This document shows positions 1 to 5,022 of a DNA stretch of 5,022 nucleotides, in pieces; position 1 is the stretch's first letter, and the number at the start of each line of letters is the position of its first letter. Source of the stretch: an uncultured Veillonella sp. (lineage in GTDB: Bacteria; Bacillota_C; Negativicutes; Veillonellales; Veillonellaceae). Location: contig CAAFRK010000278.1 of NCBI GenBank assembly GCA_900765235.1, forward strand, positions 1-5,022. The letters run 5' to 3'. The position numbers were made by a program, and so were the translations under genes. The notes beneath the pieces were generated by a model. It saw nothing but the letters and a program-made list of their open reading frames with translations, was not told the DNA's origin and did no database searches.

Positions 1-1604
1 AAGATTACACCCAATTGTTTAGGTGAATTAATATTAAACGTTTCTCCTGCTAGTTCATAAATCTCTTCTTGTACTTGAGCTAATTCCTCTTTAAAGCGAG
101 CTGTCGTTTCAGTCAGTTTATTTGTATCAATGTATATACCATTTTTCTCCATTACTACTAATGTATGAATCAATGGCAACTCAATAGTTTCATATAAAGA
201 CCATAACTCTTCACGTCGAGCAGATTCACAAGCTACATCATTCATAGCAAGTAAAGCTTTCACCATAGATACGCACTCTACATCTACGCTACCGCTAGCA
301 ATGCTAGGCACAGAGAAACGTTCCGTTAAATATAGATAACCATAGTTAGTACGTGTTGGATCTAACAAGTATGCTAGAAGAGACATATCATGGATACGTG
401 CAGTGTTATCATCATTAAACAAAGAGATTTCAGCTGGTGACTCTTTACCTAATGCTTCTATTAGTTCTTTTGTTTGAGTAGTAACAATGGCCTTAGCCCC
501 TTGTAATACTGCTAGAACAGCCTTTGTATCATTTGTTTTAACGATAGTATCACCATTAGAAAGATAGGTAGTCTCGATTGTTCTAAATGGAGTTTTTCCA
601 TCGAGCACAACATGAACTGCTACTGTTTTATCTGTATAGAAGTCAGGAGTTAGAGCCTTAGCATCAGCTAAATCGTCTAGAGAAATTTCCTCTTGTGGTG
701 CAAATAAAGAACCAAAATCACCAAAAGCGGATTCTTCTCCACCCATTACTTGTACAATACGAGGTGTTAATTTAGTAAACCCAAGAGTTTCGAATAAAGG
801 CTGTACTTCAGAGGTATGAAAATTCTGTACAAAGTCTTCAACCTTATAAGATAAATCCATATCTGTTTTGATAGTTGCTAAATCACGAGACAAGAACGCT
901 AAGTCTTTATTTTCTACAAGTCGCTCTTTTAATTTCTTACCAGAAATATCTTCAATATGGTCATATACAGACTCAAGATTACCGTATTCTGTAATCAATT
1001 TAAGAGCCGTTTTTTCACCTACACCTGGTACACCTGGAATGTTATCGGAAGTATCCCCCATAAGAGCTTTCATTTCGATAACCTTATCAGGACCATAACC
1101 ATAAAGTTCCTCCATGTTATCTAAAGTAACCTCTAACATGTCAGAAATGCCTTTTTTAGTTAGGAATACATGACTATGCTCTGTTACGAGTTGAAGGTTA
1201 TCGCGGTCACCAGTAATAATTTTAACAGCCATTTCTGGTGTACCAAATTTCTTACTCAACGATCCTAGAATATCGTCCCCTTCAAAACCTTCTTCTTCAA
1301 TAACACAAATGCCCAACGCTTTTAATACATCTTGAATAAGGCTAAATTGAGGTCGTAAATCCTCTGGTGCATCTGGACGATTACCTTTATATTCGCTGTA
1401 CATTTCTGTACGGAATGTCTGACGACCTTTATCAAAGGCTACTGCAATATAATCCGGATTGATTTCTTCGTACAATTTAATGAGCATCGTTAAGAAACCG
1501 TACACCGCATGTGTTGGAGTACCTAAAGCAGACTTCAACGGTGGTAATGCAAAGAATGCACGGAATAACAAACTACTGCCATCTATAATCATTAATTTTT
1601 TCAT
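1..1604 (-). CDS. polA: DNA polymerase I, N-terminal part (5' nuclease and degenerate 3'-5' exonuclease domains); runs off the left edge
   Basis: The frame stays open from ATG at 1604 to the left edge, giving 534 complete codons with no stop, so the C-terminal polymerase domain lies outside. PolA fills gaps during Okazaki fragment maturation and excision repair in the cytoplasm. Residues 1-280 form the 5' nuclease (FEN) domain: MIIDGSSLLFRAFFALP at 5-21, FDKGRQTFR at 57-65, YKGNRP at 72-77, the metal-binding acids E108, D110 and D111, TGDRD at 131-135, and GDTSDNIPGVPGVGEKTA at 183-200 with the helix-hairpin-helix. Residues about 300-470 have the position and fold-type sequence of the 3'-5' exonuclease domain, but I cannot find the DxE of Exo I or the later catalytic Asp residues, so proofreading is probably lost. 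The last residues, FNINSPKQLG (523-532), are the typical entry to the polymerase domain. The start is supported by GAGGTG upstream and by the conserved N-terminus. Identification is secure. Confidence 0.97.
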   Translation of the reverse strand, partial: MKKLMIIDGSSLLFRAFFALPPLKSALGTPTHAVYGFLTMLIKLYEEINPDYIAVAFDKGRQTFRTEMYSEYKGNRPDAPEDLRPQFSLIQDVLKALGICVIEEEGFEGDDILGSLSKKFGTPEMAVKIITGDRDNLQLVTEHSHVFLTKKGISDMLEVTLDNMEELYGYGPDKVIEMKALMGDTSDNIPGVPGVGEKTALKLITEYGNLESVYDHIEDISGKKLKERLVENKDLAFLSRDLATIKTDMDLSYKVEDFVQNFHTSEVQPLFETLGFTKLTPRIVQVMGGEESAFGDFGSLFAPQEEISLDDLADAKALTPDFYTDKTVAVHVVLDGKTPFRTIETTYLSNGDTIVKTNDTKAVLAVLQGAKAIVTTQTKELIEALGKESPAEISLFNDDNTARIHDMSLLAYLLDPTRTNYGYLYLTERFSVPSIASGSVDVECVSMVKALLAMNDVACESARREELWSLYETIELPLIHTLVVMEKNGIYIDTNKLTETTARFKEELAQVQEEIYELAGETFNINSPKQLGVI

Positions 1605-1608
1605 AAGA

Positions 1609-1614
1609 CACCTC
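1609..1614 (-). promoter_or_regulatory. polA ribosome binding site
   Basis: On the minus strand this reads GAGGTG, four bases before the polA ATG. It lies between the extended -10 promoter and the start codon and supports ATG 1604 as the true start. Confidence 0.75.
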
Positions 1615-1631
1615 ACTTAATTCTATCTTTT

Positions 1632-1640
1632 ATTATAACA
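1632..1640 (-). promoter_or_regulatory. Extended -10 promoter for polA
   Basis: Read on the minus strand, bases 1640 to 1632 are TGTTATAAT, a perfect extended -10 element (TGnTATAAT). The -35 region at a 17-base spacing (1655-1660, AAAGTT) is poor, as is common when an extended -10 is present. The predicted start of transcription near 1625 leaves a leader of about 20 bases carrying the ribosome binding site. The motif is seen directly; its use as the polA promoter is inferred from position. Confidence 0.65.
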
Positions 1641-1735
1641 TAAGGGAGCCAACTAACTTTTAAAATCAACATAATTAAGTAATTACAATATTGGCTAATA
1701 TATTAATAATCTTGATTTCATAAAATAGGCTTATA

Positions 1736-1744
1736 TGGTATAGT
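1736..1744 (+). promoter_or_regulatory. Possible second, upstream promoter for rpsT
   Basis: The sequence TGGTATAGT is an extended -10 with one mismatch in the hexamer (TATAGT). At a 17-base spacing the -35 (1716-1721, TTTCAT) is weak; TTGATT at 1712-1717 is a better hexamer but would be 21 bases away. It would give a leader of about 125 bases. E. coli rpsT is known to have two promoters, so a second one is plausible, but in such AT-rich DNA this may be chance. Confidence 0.25.
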
Positions 1745-1807
1745 TAATAAGCAGTAGAAATGTTTTATACTTCATATTAATAAGGAAAATATTGGGCTGA
1801 AAAGTCC

Positions 1808-1836
1808 TTGCGTATCAATATGCGGTATGATATAAT
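1808..1836 (+). promoter_or_regulatory. rpsT promoter (-35 TTGCGT, extended -10 TATAAT)
   Basis: TTGCGT at 1808-1813 and a perfect TATAAT at 1831-1836 are separated by the ideal 17 bases, and TGA directly before the hexamer makes it an extended -10. The expected transcription start near 1843 leaves a leader of about 34 bases that carries the strong ribosome binding site. This is the best promoter in the window, as fits a ribosomal protein gene. Confidence 0.85.
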
Positions 1837-1861
1837 CATTCAGGTATAAGAAACGATTTTT

Positions 1862-1870
1862 AAGGAGGTG
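1862..1870 (+). promoter_or_regulatory. Strong Shine-Dalgarno sequence that decides the rpsT start
   Basis: AAGGAGGTG is almost a full complement of the 16S rRNA 3' end. It lies six bases before TTG 1877, which is ideal spacing. The alternative in-frame GTG at 1868-1870 is inside this element and therefore cannot be served by it. Confidence 0.85.
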
Positions 1871-1876
1871 ACTCAA

Positions 1877-2137
1877 TTGCCAAACATTAAATCCAGTATT
1901 AGAAGCGTAAAAACGGATGCTGAACGTCGTGCGAAAAACGCCGCTGTGAAATCTCAAATCCGTACAGCAGCTCGTAAAACCGTTGAAGCTGTTCAAGCAG
2001 GCGCAGTAGAAGAAGCAAAACAAGCACTTGTTCATGCTACTAGCGTAATTGATAAAGCAGCCTCCAAAGGTGTACTTCATAAAAACACTGCAGCTCGCAA
2101 AAAATCTAACCTTGCAGCTAAAGTAAACGCTTTATAA
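1877..2137 (+). CDS. rpsT: 30S ribosomal protein S20 (TTG start)
   Basis: The product is an 86-residue, Lys/Arg/Ala-rich protein, the normal length for S20, which binds 16S rRNA in the body of the small subunit early in assembly. The N-terminus MPNIKSSIRS and the block ERRAKNAAVKSQIRTA (residues 15-30) match the family, as does the C-terminal signature GVLHKNTAARKKSNLAAKVN (residues 65-84). I choose TTG 1877 because it gives the conserved MPNIKS start and sits six bases after AAGGAGGTG; the open frame also contains GTG at 1868, which would add three residues and overlap the Shine-Dalgarno. E. coli rpsT also starts with UUG, where it is tied to autogenous translational control by S20; a similar control here is inference. 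The gene has its own promoter and terminator and appears monocistronic. Confidence 0.97.
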   Translation: MPNIKSSIRSVKTDAERRAKNAAVKSQIRTAARKTVEAVQAGAVEEAKQALVHATSVIDKAASKGVLHKNTAARKKSNLAAKVNAL

Positions 2138-2152
2138 TTTTCAAAAGCAAGT

Positions 2153-2190
2153 AAGACAGTCTCTCGGATATCCGTTGAGGCTGTTTTTTT
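2153..2190 (+). terminator. Rho-independent terminator of rpsT
   Basis: ACAGTCTC (2156-2163) pairs with GAGGCTGT (2177-2184) with one G-U pair. After a small internal bulge, CGG (2165-2167) pairs with CCG (2172-2174) around an ATAT loop. A run of T residues follows directly (2184-2190). It lies 18 bases after the rpsT stop codon. Confidence 0.9.
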
Positions 2191-2210
2191 ATGCCCTTTT
2201 TTACTTTTTA

Positions 2211-2216
2211 TATAAT
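2211..2216 (+). promoter_or_regulatory. Possible -10 element for the RNA repair gene
   Basis: A perfect TATAAT lies just after the rpsT terminator and 66 bases before the next start codon. The -35 at a 17-base spacing (2188-2193, TTTATG) is weak and overlaps the terminator T-run, and there is no TG extension. A promoter is expected somewhere here because the terminator separates the gene from rpsT, but this one is only the best visible candidate and would be weak. Confidence 0.4.
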
Positions 2217-2252
2217 GATTATTTCGTTTTTTATACAGTTATATTTTATTAC

Positions 2253-2263
2253 GCCCTATGGGC
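2253..2263 (+). repeat. Small GC hairpin just upstream of the RNA repair gene's ribosome binding site
   Basis: GCCC-TAT-GGGC is a perfect 4-bp GC stem with a three-base loop in otherwise AT-rich DNA. It ends five bases before the Shine-Dalgarno AGAGGA. It could mark a leader structure or stabilise the 5' end of the mRNA, but it is short enough to be chance. Confidence 0.4.
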
Positions 2264-2268
2264 AGATT

Positions 2269-2274
2269 AGAGGA
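2269..2274 (+). promoter_or_regulatory. Ribosome binding site of the RNA repair gene
   Basis: AGAGGA lies eight bases before ATG 2283 and is good but not as strong as that of rpsT. It supports this start, which places the kinase P-loop at residue 9, the usual position near the N-terminus. Confidence 0.75.
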
Positions 2275-2282
2275 CTATTACT

Positions 2283-4487
2283 ATGAGAACACTATTATTA
2301 ATGCGTGGTGCTCCTGCTAGTGGTAAGTCTCAGTGGATTCGTGACAACAATCTTGAGGCTTACACCTTAGAAGCCGATCATTTCCGTATGCTATTACGCA
2401 GCCCTTCCCTTGGTGAAAACGGCTGGTATATTTCACAAGAGGATAATGGTCCGGCCTGGGAACTCCTATTAGATTGCTTAGAGAAACGAATGAGCAATGG
2501 CGACTTTGTCGTTTTAGATGCTACCCACACTACATCTAAAGCTGTTAATGCATATAAAGAATTGCTTAACAAATATAAATATACTGTATATTACTACGAA
2601 CCAGATACATCATTAGAAGAATGTTTAGCTCGTAATGCTACACGAACAGATTACAAACGAGTACCTGAGCAAGTTATATACCGCATGCACAAGATGATTA
2701 AAACAACTACATTACCTAAATTTTGTAGGAAAATAAATTCTATCGATGAAATCAACAATTACTTTACTGTAAATGTAACGAATCGATATGAACGAGTGCG
2801 TGTCATCGGTGATATTCACGGCTGTTACACCGCATTACAACAAGCTATCACTCCATGGGATGAAAAAACACTTTATATCTTCTGTGGTGACTATTTGGAA
2901 CGGGGCATCGAAAATAAAGAAATGATGTACGAAATGATGCGCCTCAGCACATTACCTAATACGATTATGTTAGAAGGCAATCACGAACGACATATTGCAA
3001 ACTTTGCATTCAATTCAAACTTAGATCATTCCAAACGATTTATGAAAGAAGTAGTGGCACCTATCGTAAAAGATATGACGAAAAAAGATGTAGAATCACT
3101 TCAACGAGAATTACGCCTCTTTTATAAATCCCTTCGTCAATGCTATCCTTTCAGCTTTCATGGCAAAAAATATTTAGTATCCCATGCTGGTCTTTCCTAT
3201 GTACCTAACATGACCTTTATAGCTACCTCTACCTTTATAAATGGTTTTGGAGCTTACGAAACAGATATTGCTAAAATATATGATAATAATTACGAAAAAG
3301 GTATGTGTCAGAACTTTATTCAAATTCATGGTCATCGTGGTGTTCCAGATGGCAACTACTCGTACTGTTTAGAAGGTGAAGTTGAATTTGGTGGAGAGCT
3401 CAAATACATTGATATTACTGCAGATGCTTTCACTAAAAATGGTATTAAAAATGATGTGTACGATAAAGATTACATGCGCCATGAATACAAAAACATGACA
3501 CAACATGTCATCTTCACGCAAAATGAAGATATTAACATCTTGGGTAATTCTAAATTAGTAAAAGTAAAAAAATGCTCCCCTAACCTATATTCCTTGAACT
3601 TTACCTCACGCGTATTCCACAAACGATTATGGAATGAAAATACAGTACAAGCTCGAGGGTTATTTGTAGATCGTATGACAGGAGATGTGAAATTACGTAG
3701 TTATAATAAATTCTTTAATCTCAATGAACGACCAGAAACTGAGTTAAATAATTTAGCTAACACTCTCTCCTTCCCTGTAGAAATTCGAACTAAAGAAAAT
3801 GGATACCTCGCTATTCTTGGTGTCATTAATGTTGAATTAGTCTTTGCTTCTAAATCTACTACAGAAGGTATGCACGTAGATTTGTTTAAAAATTTATTCC
3901 AAAAATTACCTACCAGCTTACAAGAAGAAATTAAAGAATTATTAAAACGTAATTGCTGTTCTATGATGTTTGAAGTCATCAGCCAAGAAGATACACATAT
4001 TATAAAATATGACCAAGATCATCTTTATGTACTTGATATGATTCAAAATACGCTAGATGTAAATGGTAAACATATTGATGTATCCTTCTCTAGGGAAAGG
4101 CTAGCAGAACTAGACTCCATCCTTAAGAAATATGATACACAATTGATATCTATTGTAAAAACAGTTCAACAAGTAAATACTATGGACGAACTGACAAACA
4201 TCATAAATAAAGAACTCAATTCACATCATGAGTCTGAAGGCTTTGTATTAGTCGATAGCAATGGCTTTATGACAAAATTTAAAGGTCCTTATTATAATAC
4301 TTGGAAGTATCGGCGAAATAGAATTCTAGAACCATATCAACAAAATGGTAAAATTCCTTATGAAAACTGTAAAAACGAAGATGATAGAAAATTTGCAGAT
4401 TTCTTGAGTACACTAGAATATGATGTAGTTTGTAAATCCACCTTACTAAATATAAAAGAAATGATGGAACATAAGGGCTTACTATAA
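2283..4487 (+). CDS. Three-domain RNA repair enzyme: polynucleotide 5'-kinase, metallophosphatase and T4 Rnl1-like RNA ligase
   Basis: This 734-residue protein appears to hold all steps of RNA end healing and sealing. Residues 1-150 are a P-loop polynucleotide kinase: GAPASGKS (9-16), probable general base D32 in EADHFR, DATHTTSKA (79-87), and the lid R117/R121 with RVPEQVI (126-132). Residues 170-380 are a calcineurin-like phosphatase: GDIHG (176-180), GDYLERG (202-208), GNHE (232-235), SHAG (300-303) and HGH (349-351), which should remove 3' phosphate or 2',3'-cyclic phosphate. Residues about 400-680 are an RNA ligase of the T4 Rnl1 type: KFFNLNE (476-482), motif I KENG with nucleophile K504, SKST (523-526), motif III FEVI (563-566), motif IV EGFV (652-655) and motif V KFK (665-667). 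The kinase-phosphatase-ligase order is that of bacterial Pnkp, but the ligase looks phage-like and no hen1 is adjacent. Pnkp is thus a near but imperfect name. The biological target, perhaps cleaved tRNA, is inference. Confidence 0.92.
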   Translation: MRTLLLMRGAPASGKSQWIRDNNLEAYTLEADHFRMLLRSPSLGENGWYISQEDNGPAWELLLDCLEKRMSNGDFVVLDATHTTSKAVNAYKELLNKYKYTVYYYEPDTSLEECLARNATRTDYKRVPEQVIYRMHKMIKTTTLPKFCRKINSIDEINNYFTVNVTNRYERVRVIGDIHGCYTALQQAITPWDEKTLYIFCGDYLERGIENKEMMYEMMRLSTLPNTIMLEGNHERHIANFAFNSNLDHSKRFMKEVVAPIVKDMTKKDVESLQRELRLFYKSLRQCYPFSFHGKKYLVSHAGLSYVPNMTFIATSTFINGFGAYETDIAKIYDNNYEKGMCQNFIQIHGHRGVPDGNYSYCLEGEVEFGGELKYIDITADAFTKNGIKNDVYDKDYMRHEYKNMTQHVIFTQNEDINILGNSKLVKVKKCSPNLYSLNFTSRVFHKRLWNENTVQARGLFVDRMTGDVKLRSYNKFFNLNERPETELNNLANTLSFPVEIRTKENGYLAILGVINVELVFASKSTTEGMHVDLFKNLFQKLPTSLQEEIKELLKRNCCSMMFEVISQEDTHIIKYDQDHLYVLDMIQNTLDVNGKHIDVSFSRERLAELDSILKKYDTQLISIVKTVQQVNTMDELTNIINKELNSHHESEGFVLVDSNGFMTKFKGPYYNTWKYRRNRILEPYQQNGKIPYENCKNEDDRKFADFLSTLEYDVVCKSTLLNIKEMMEHKGLL

Positions 4488-4529
4488 TTAAATAAGCATA
4501 TCATTTTAAAATATGCAGCACCAATATAA

Positions 4530-4564
4530 GAAGACCAACCTATGATATACATAAGTTGGTCTTT
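4530..4564 (+). terminator. Probable terminator of the RNA repair gene
   Basis: AAGACCAAC (4531-4539) and GTTGGTCTT (4555-4563) form a perfect 9-bp stem around a 15-base loop, which can itself pair TAT with ATA. It begins about 43 bases after the stop codon. The following T-run is short (TTT then C), so termination may be incomplete or helped by the next hairpin. The stem is certain; its role is inferred from position. Confidence 0.6.
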
Positions 4565-4592
4565 CATTATGCTTTAACTGCCTATTTTAACA

Positions 4593-4632
4593 ATACTACC
4601 AGTTAAAACTATTTATTTTTAACTGGTAGTAT
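4593..4632. terminator. Perfect 16-bp inverted repeat between convergent genes, probable bidirectional terminator
   Basis: ATACTACCAGTTAAAA (4593-4608) and its exact reverse complement (4617-4632) flank an eight-base loop. The hairpin lies between the 3' ends of the RNA repair gene and deoB, about 130 bases beyond the deoB stop, where a shared terminator is expected. Neither flank has a proper T-run, so a protein-binding palindrome or an RNA-stabilising 3' end are alternatives. The left arm can also pair with an upstream TTTAACTG at 4573-4580. Confidence 0.6.
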
Positions 4633-4684
4633 CTCATATATAGCATATTATCTTTATTATTTTGAAATAATATCATTGTCGTAC

Positions 4685-4724
4685 ATAGGTACTAATATAG
4701 GTACTAATATAGGTGCCAATATAG
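4685..4724. repeat. 12-bp tandem repeat, three copies plus a four-base partial
   Basis: ATAGGTACTAAT occurs exactly at 4685-4696 and 4697-4708, then with two transitions (ATAGGTGCCAAT) at 4709-4720, and the next four bases (ATAG) begin a fourth copy. It lies in the convergent intergenic space, about 40 bases past the deoB stop. Because the unit is a multiple of three, one plus-strand frame reads Gly-Thr-Asn-Ile repeatedly, but it has no convincing start. It is likely a small slippage-prone repeat; no function is evident. Confidence 0.85.
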
Positions 4725-4760
4725 ATTCTGAACCTAATATACGAAAAACATAGTAGAAAA

Positions 4761-5022
4761 TTATTTACTAAGTTTCTCTAAGAATGATGTTCCAATCCCC
4801 CATTGTTTTAGGCCAAAGTTTTCTAATATAGTTTCCCCAATATCAGCAAAGCTTTTTCTATCACCAAGGTCTATAGCTCCAACCATACGTGGACTATATC
4901 CAAGAATTGGTACTAATTCACGAGTATGATCTGTGCCCTTCCAAGTTGGGTCATTACCATGGTCAGCGGTGATGAGTAGTAAATCGTCATCATTCAGCAA
5001 TTCCAATAAACAGCCTAGCTGT
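4761..5022 (-). CDS. deoB: Phosphopentomutase, C-terminal 86 residues; runs off the right edge
   Basis: The minus-strand frame is open from the right edge to TAA at 4761-4763. The enzyme interconverts ribose-1-phosphate or deoxyribose-1-phosphate with the 5-phosphate, linking nucleoside breakdown and salvage to the pentose phosphate pathway in the cytoplasm. The visible part carries the alkaline-phosphatase-superfamily metal motif TADHGNDPT (visible residues 18-26) and GTDHTRE (29-35). Their Asp-His pair and later His correspond to metal ligands of the two-manganese centre of known phosphopentomutases. The C-terminal block [14 protein letters not shown] is also typical and separates it from the related GpmI mutase. 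A TTG at 5004-5006 is not the start: the frame continues upstream as QLGCLL to the edge, and the catalytic threonine and the cap domain must lie outside. The gene converges on the RNA repair gene. Confidence 0.95.
   Translation of the reverse strand, partial: QLGCLLELLNDDDLLLITADHGNDPTWKGTDHTRELVPILGYSPRMVGAIDLGDRKSFADIGETILENFGLKQWGIGTSFLEKLSK

Noticed and set aside
868..1098. Open frame of 76 codons on the plus strand.
   Set aside because: It is fully antisense to the well-conserved polA 5' nuclease domain and shows no recognisable protein features.
1868..1876. GTG at 1868 as the rpsT start, adding three residues.
   Set aside because: It lies inside the Shine-Dalgarno sequence, and TTG 1877 gives the conserved MPNIKS N-terminus at ideal spacing.
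1772..2080. Open frame of 102 codons on the minus strand, Cys- and Phe-rich.
   Set aside because: It lies antisense to rpsT and its promoter; the composition is what the reverse complement of an Ala/Lys-rich gene gives.
2258..2320. Short leader frame starting at ATG 2258 and overlapping the RNA repair gene start out of frame (20 codons).
   Set aside because: It has no Shine-Dalgarno and its ATG lies in the small hairpin; translational coupling is possible but unsupported.
3701..3979. Minus-strand open frame within the ligase region; similar ones at 2378-2572 and 4358-4567.
   Set aside because: They are antisense to the RNA repair gene, whose motifs continue without a break through all three, and have no motif of their own.
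4685..4724. Tandem repeat considered as a CRISPR remnant or an iteron origin.
   Set aside because: The units abut without spacers, are only 12 bp, and no cas or replication initiator gene is nearby.
4676..4753. Small plus-strand frame of about 25 codons reading Gly-Thr-Asn-Ile repeats.
   Set aside because: It has only a TTG candidate start and no ribosome binding site; the pattern is a by-product of the 12-bp repeat.
5004..5006. TTG at the right edge as the start of an 81-residue protein.
   Set aside because: The frame remains open upstream to the edge and the metal motif is that of the C-terminal part of phosphopentomutase, so this is an internal codon.
4761..5022. Identification of the right-edge gene as phosphoglycerate mutase GpmI, which shares the superfamily metal motifs.
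   Set aside because: ADHGNDPT with GTDHTRE and FADIGETI is the phosphopentomutase pattern; GpmI has a different sequence after its ADHGN.

Overview
The window looks like chromosomal DNA of a low-GC Firmicute. The 86-residue ribosomal protein S20 and the overall style of the proteins point most naturally to the Negativicutes, perhaps a Veillonella-like organism. That placement is a judgement from remembered protein style, not from a search. No insertion sequence, phage module, tRNA, rRNA or CRISPR array is seen.

Layout: (1) Bases 1-1604, minus strand: the N-terminal 534 codons of DNA polymerase I (polA), running off the left edge. It has an intact 5' nuclease domain and a proofreading-type domain that has lost its catalytic motifs. 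(2) Bases 1605-1876: a divergent promoter region, with extended -10 promoters facing polA on one side and rpsT on the other. (3) Bases 1877-2137, plus strand: rpsT (S20), best started at a TTG codon, followed by a clear Rho-independent terminator. (4) Bases 2283-4487, plus strand: a 734-residue three-domain RNA repair protein, with a polynucleotide 5'-kinase, a calcineurin-like phosphatase and a T4 Rnl1-type RNA ligase in one chain. (5) Bases 4488-4760: a convergent intergenic region holding two hairpins, one a perfect 16-bp inverted repeat, and a 12-bp tandem repeat. (6) Bases 4761-5022, minus strand: the C-terminal 86 residues of phosphopentomutase (deoB), running off the right edge.

polA, rpsT and deoB are housekeeping genes for DNA repair and replication, the small ribosomal subunit, and nucleoside salvage. 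The most interesting gene is the kinase-phosphatase-ligase. It appears to be a self-contained enzyme for healing and sealing broken RNA, such as tRNA cut by anticodon nucleases. It sits alone, between a terminator and a convergent gene, with no Hen1 methyltransferase partner in the window. Its ligase module resembles phage T4 RNA ligase 1, while its phosphatase is of the bacterial Pnkp metallophosphatase type rather than the HAD type of T4 Pnkp.
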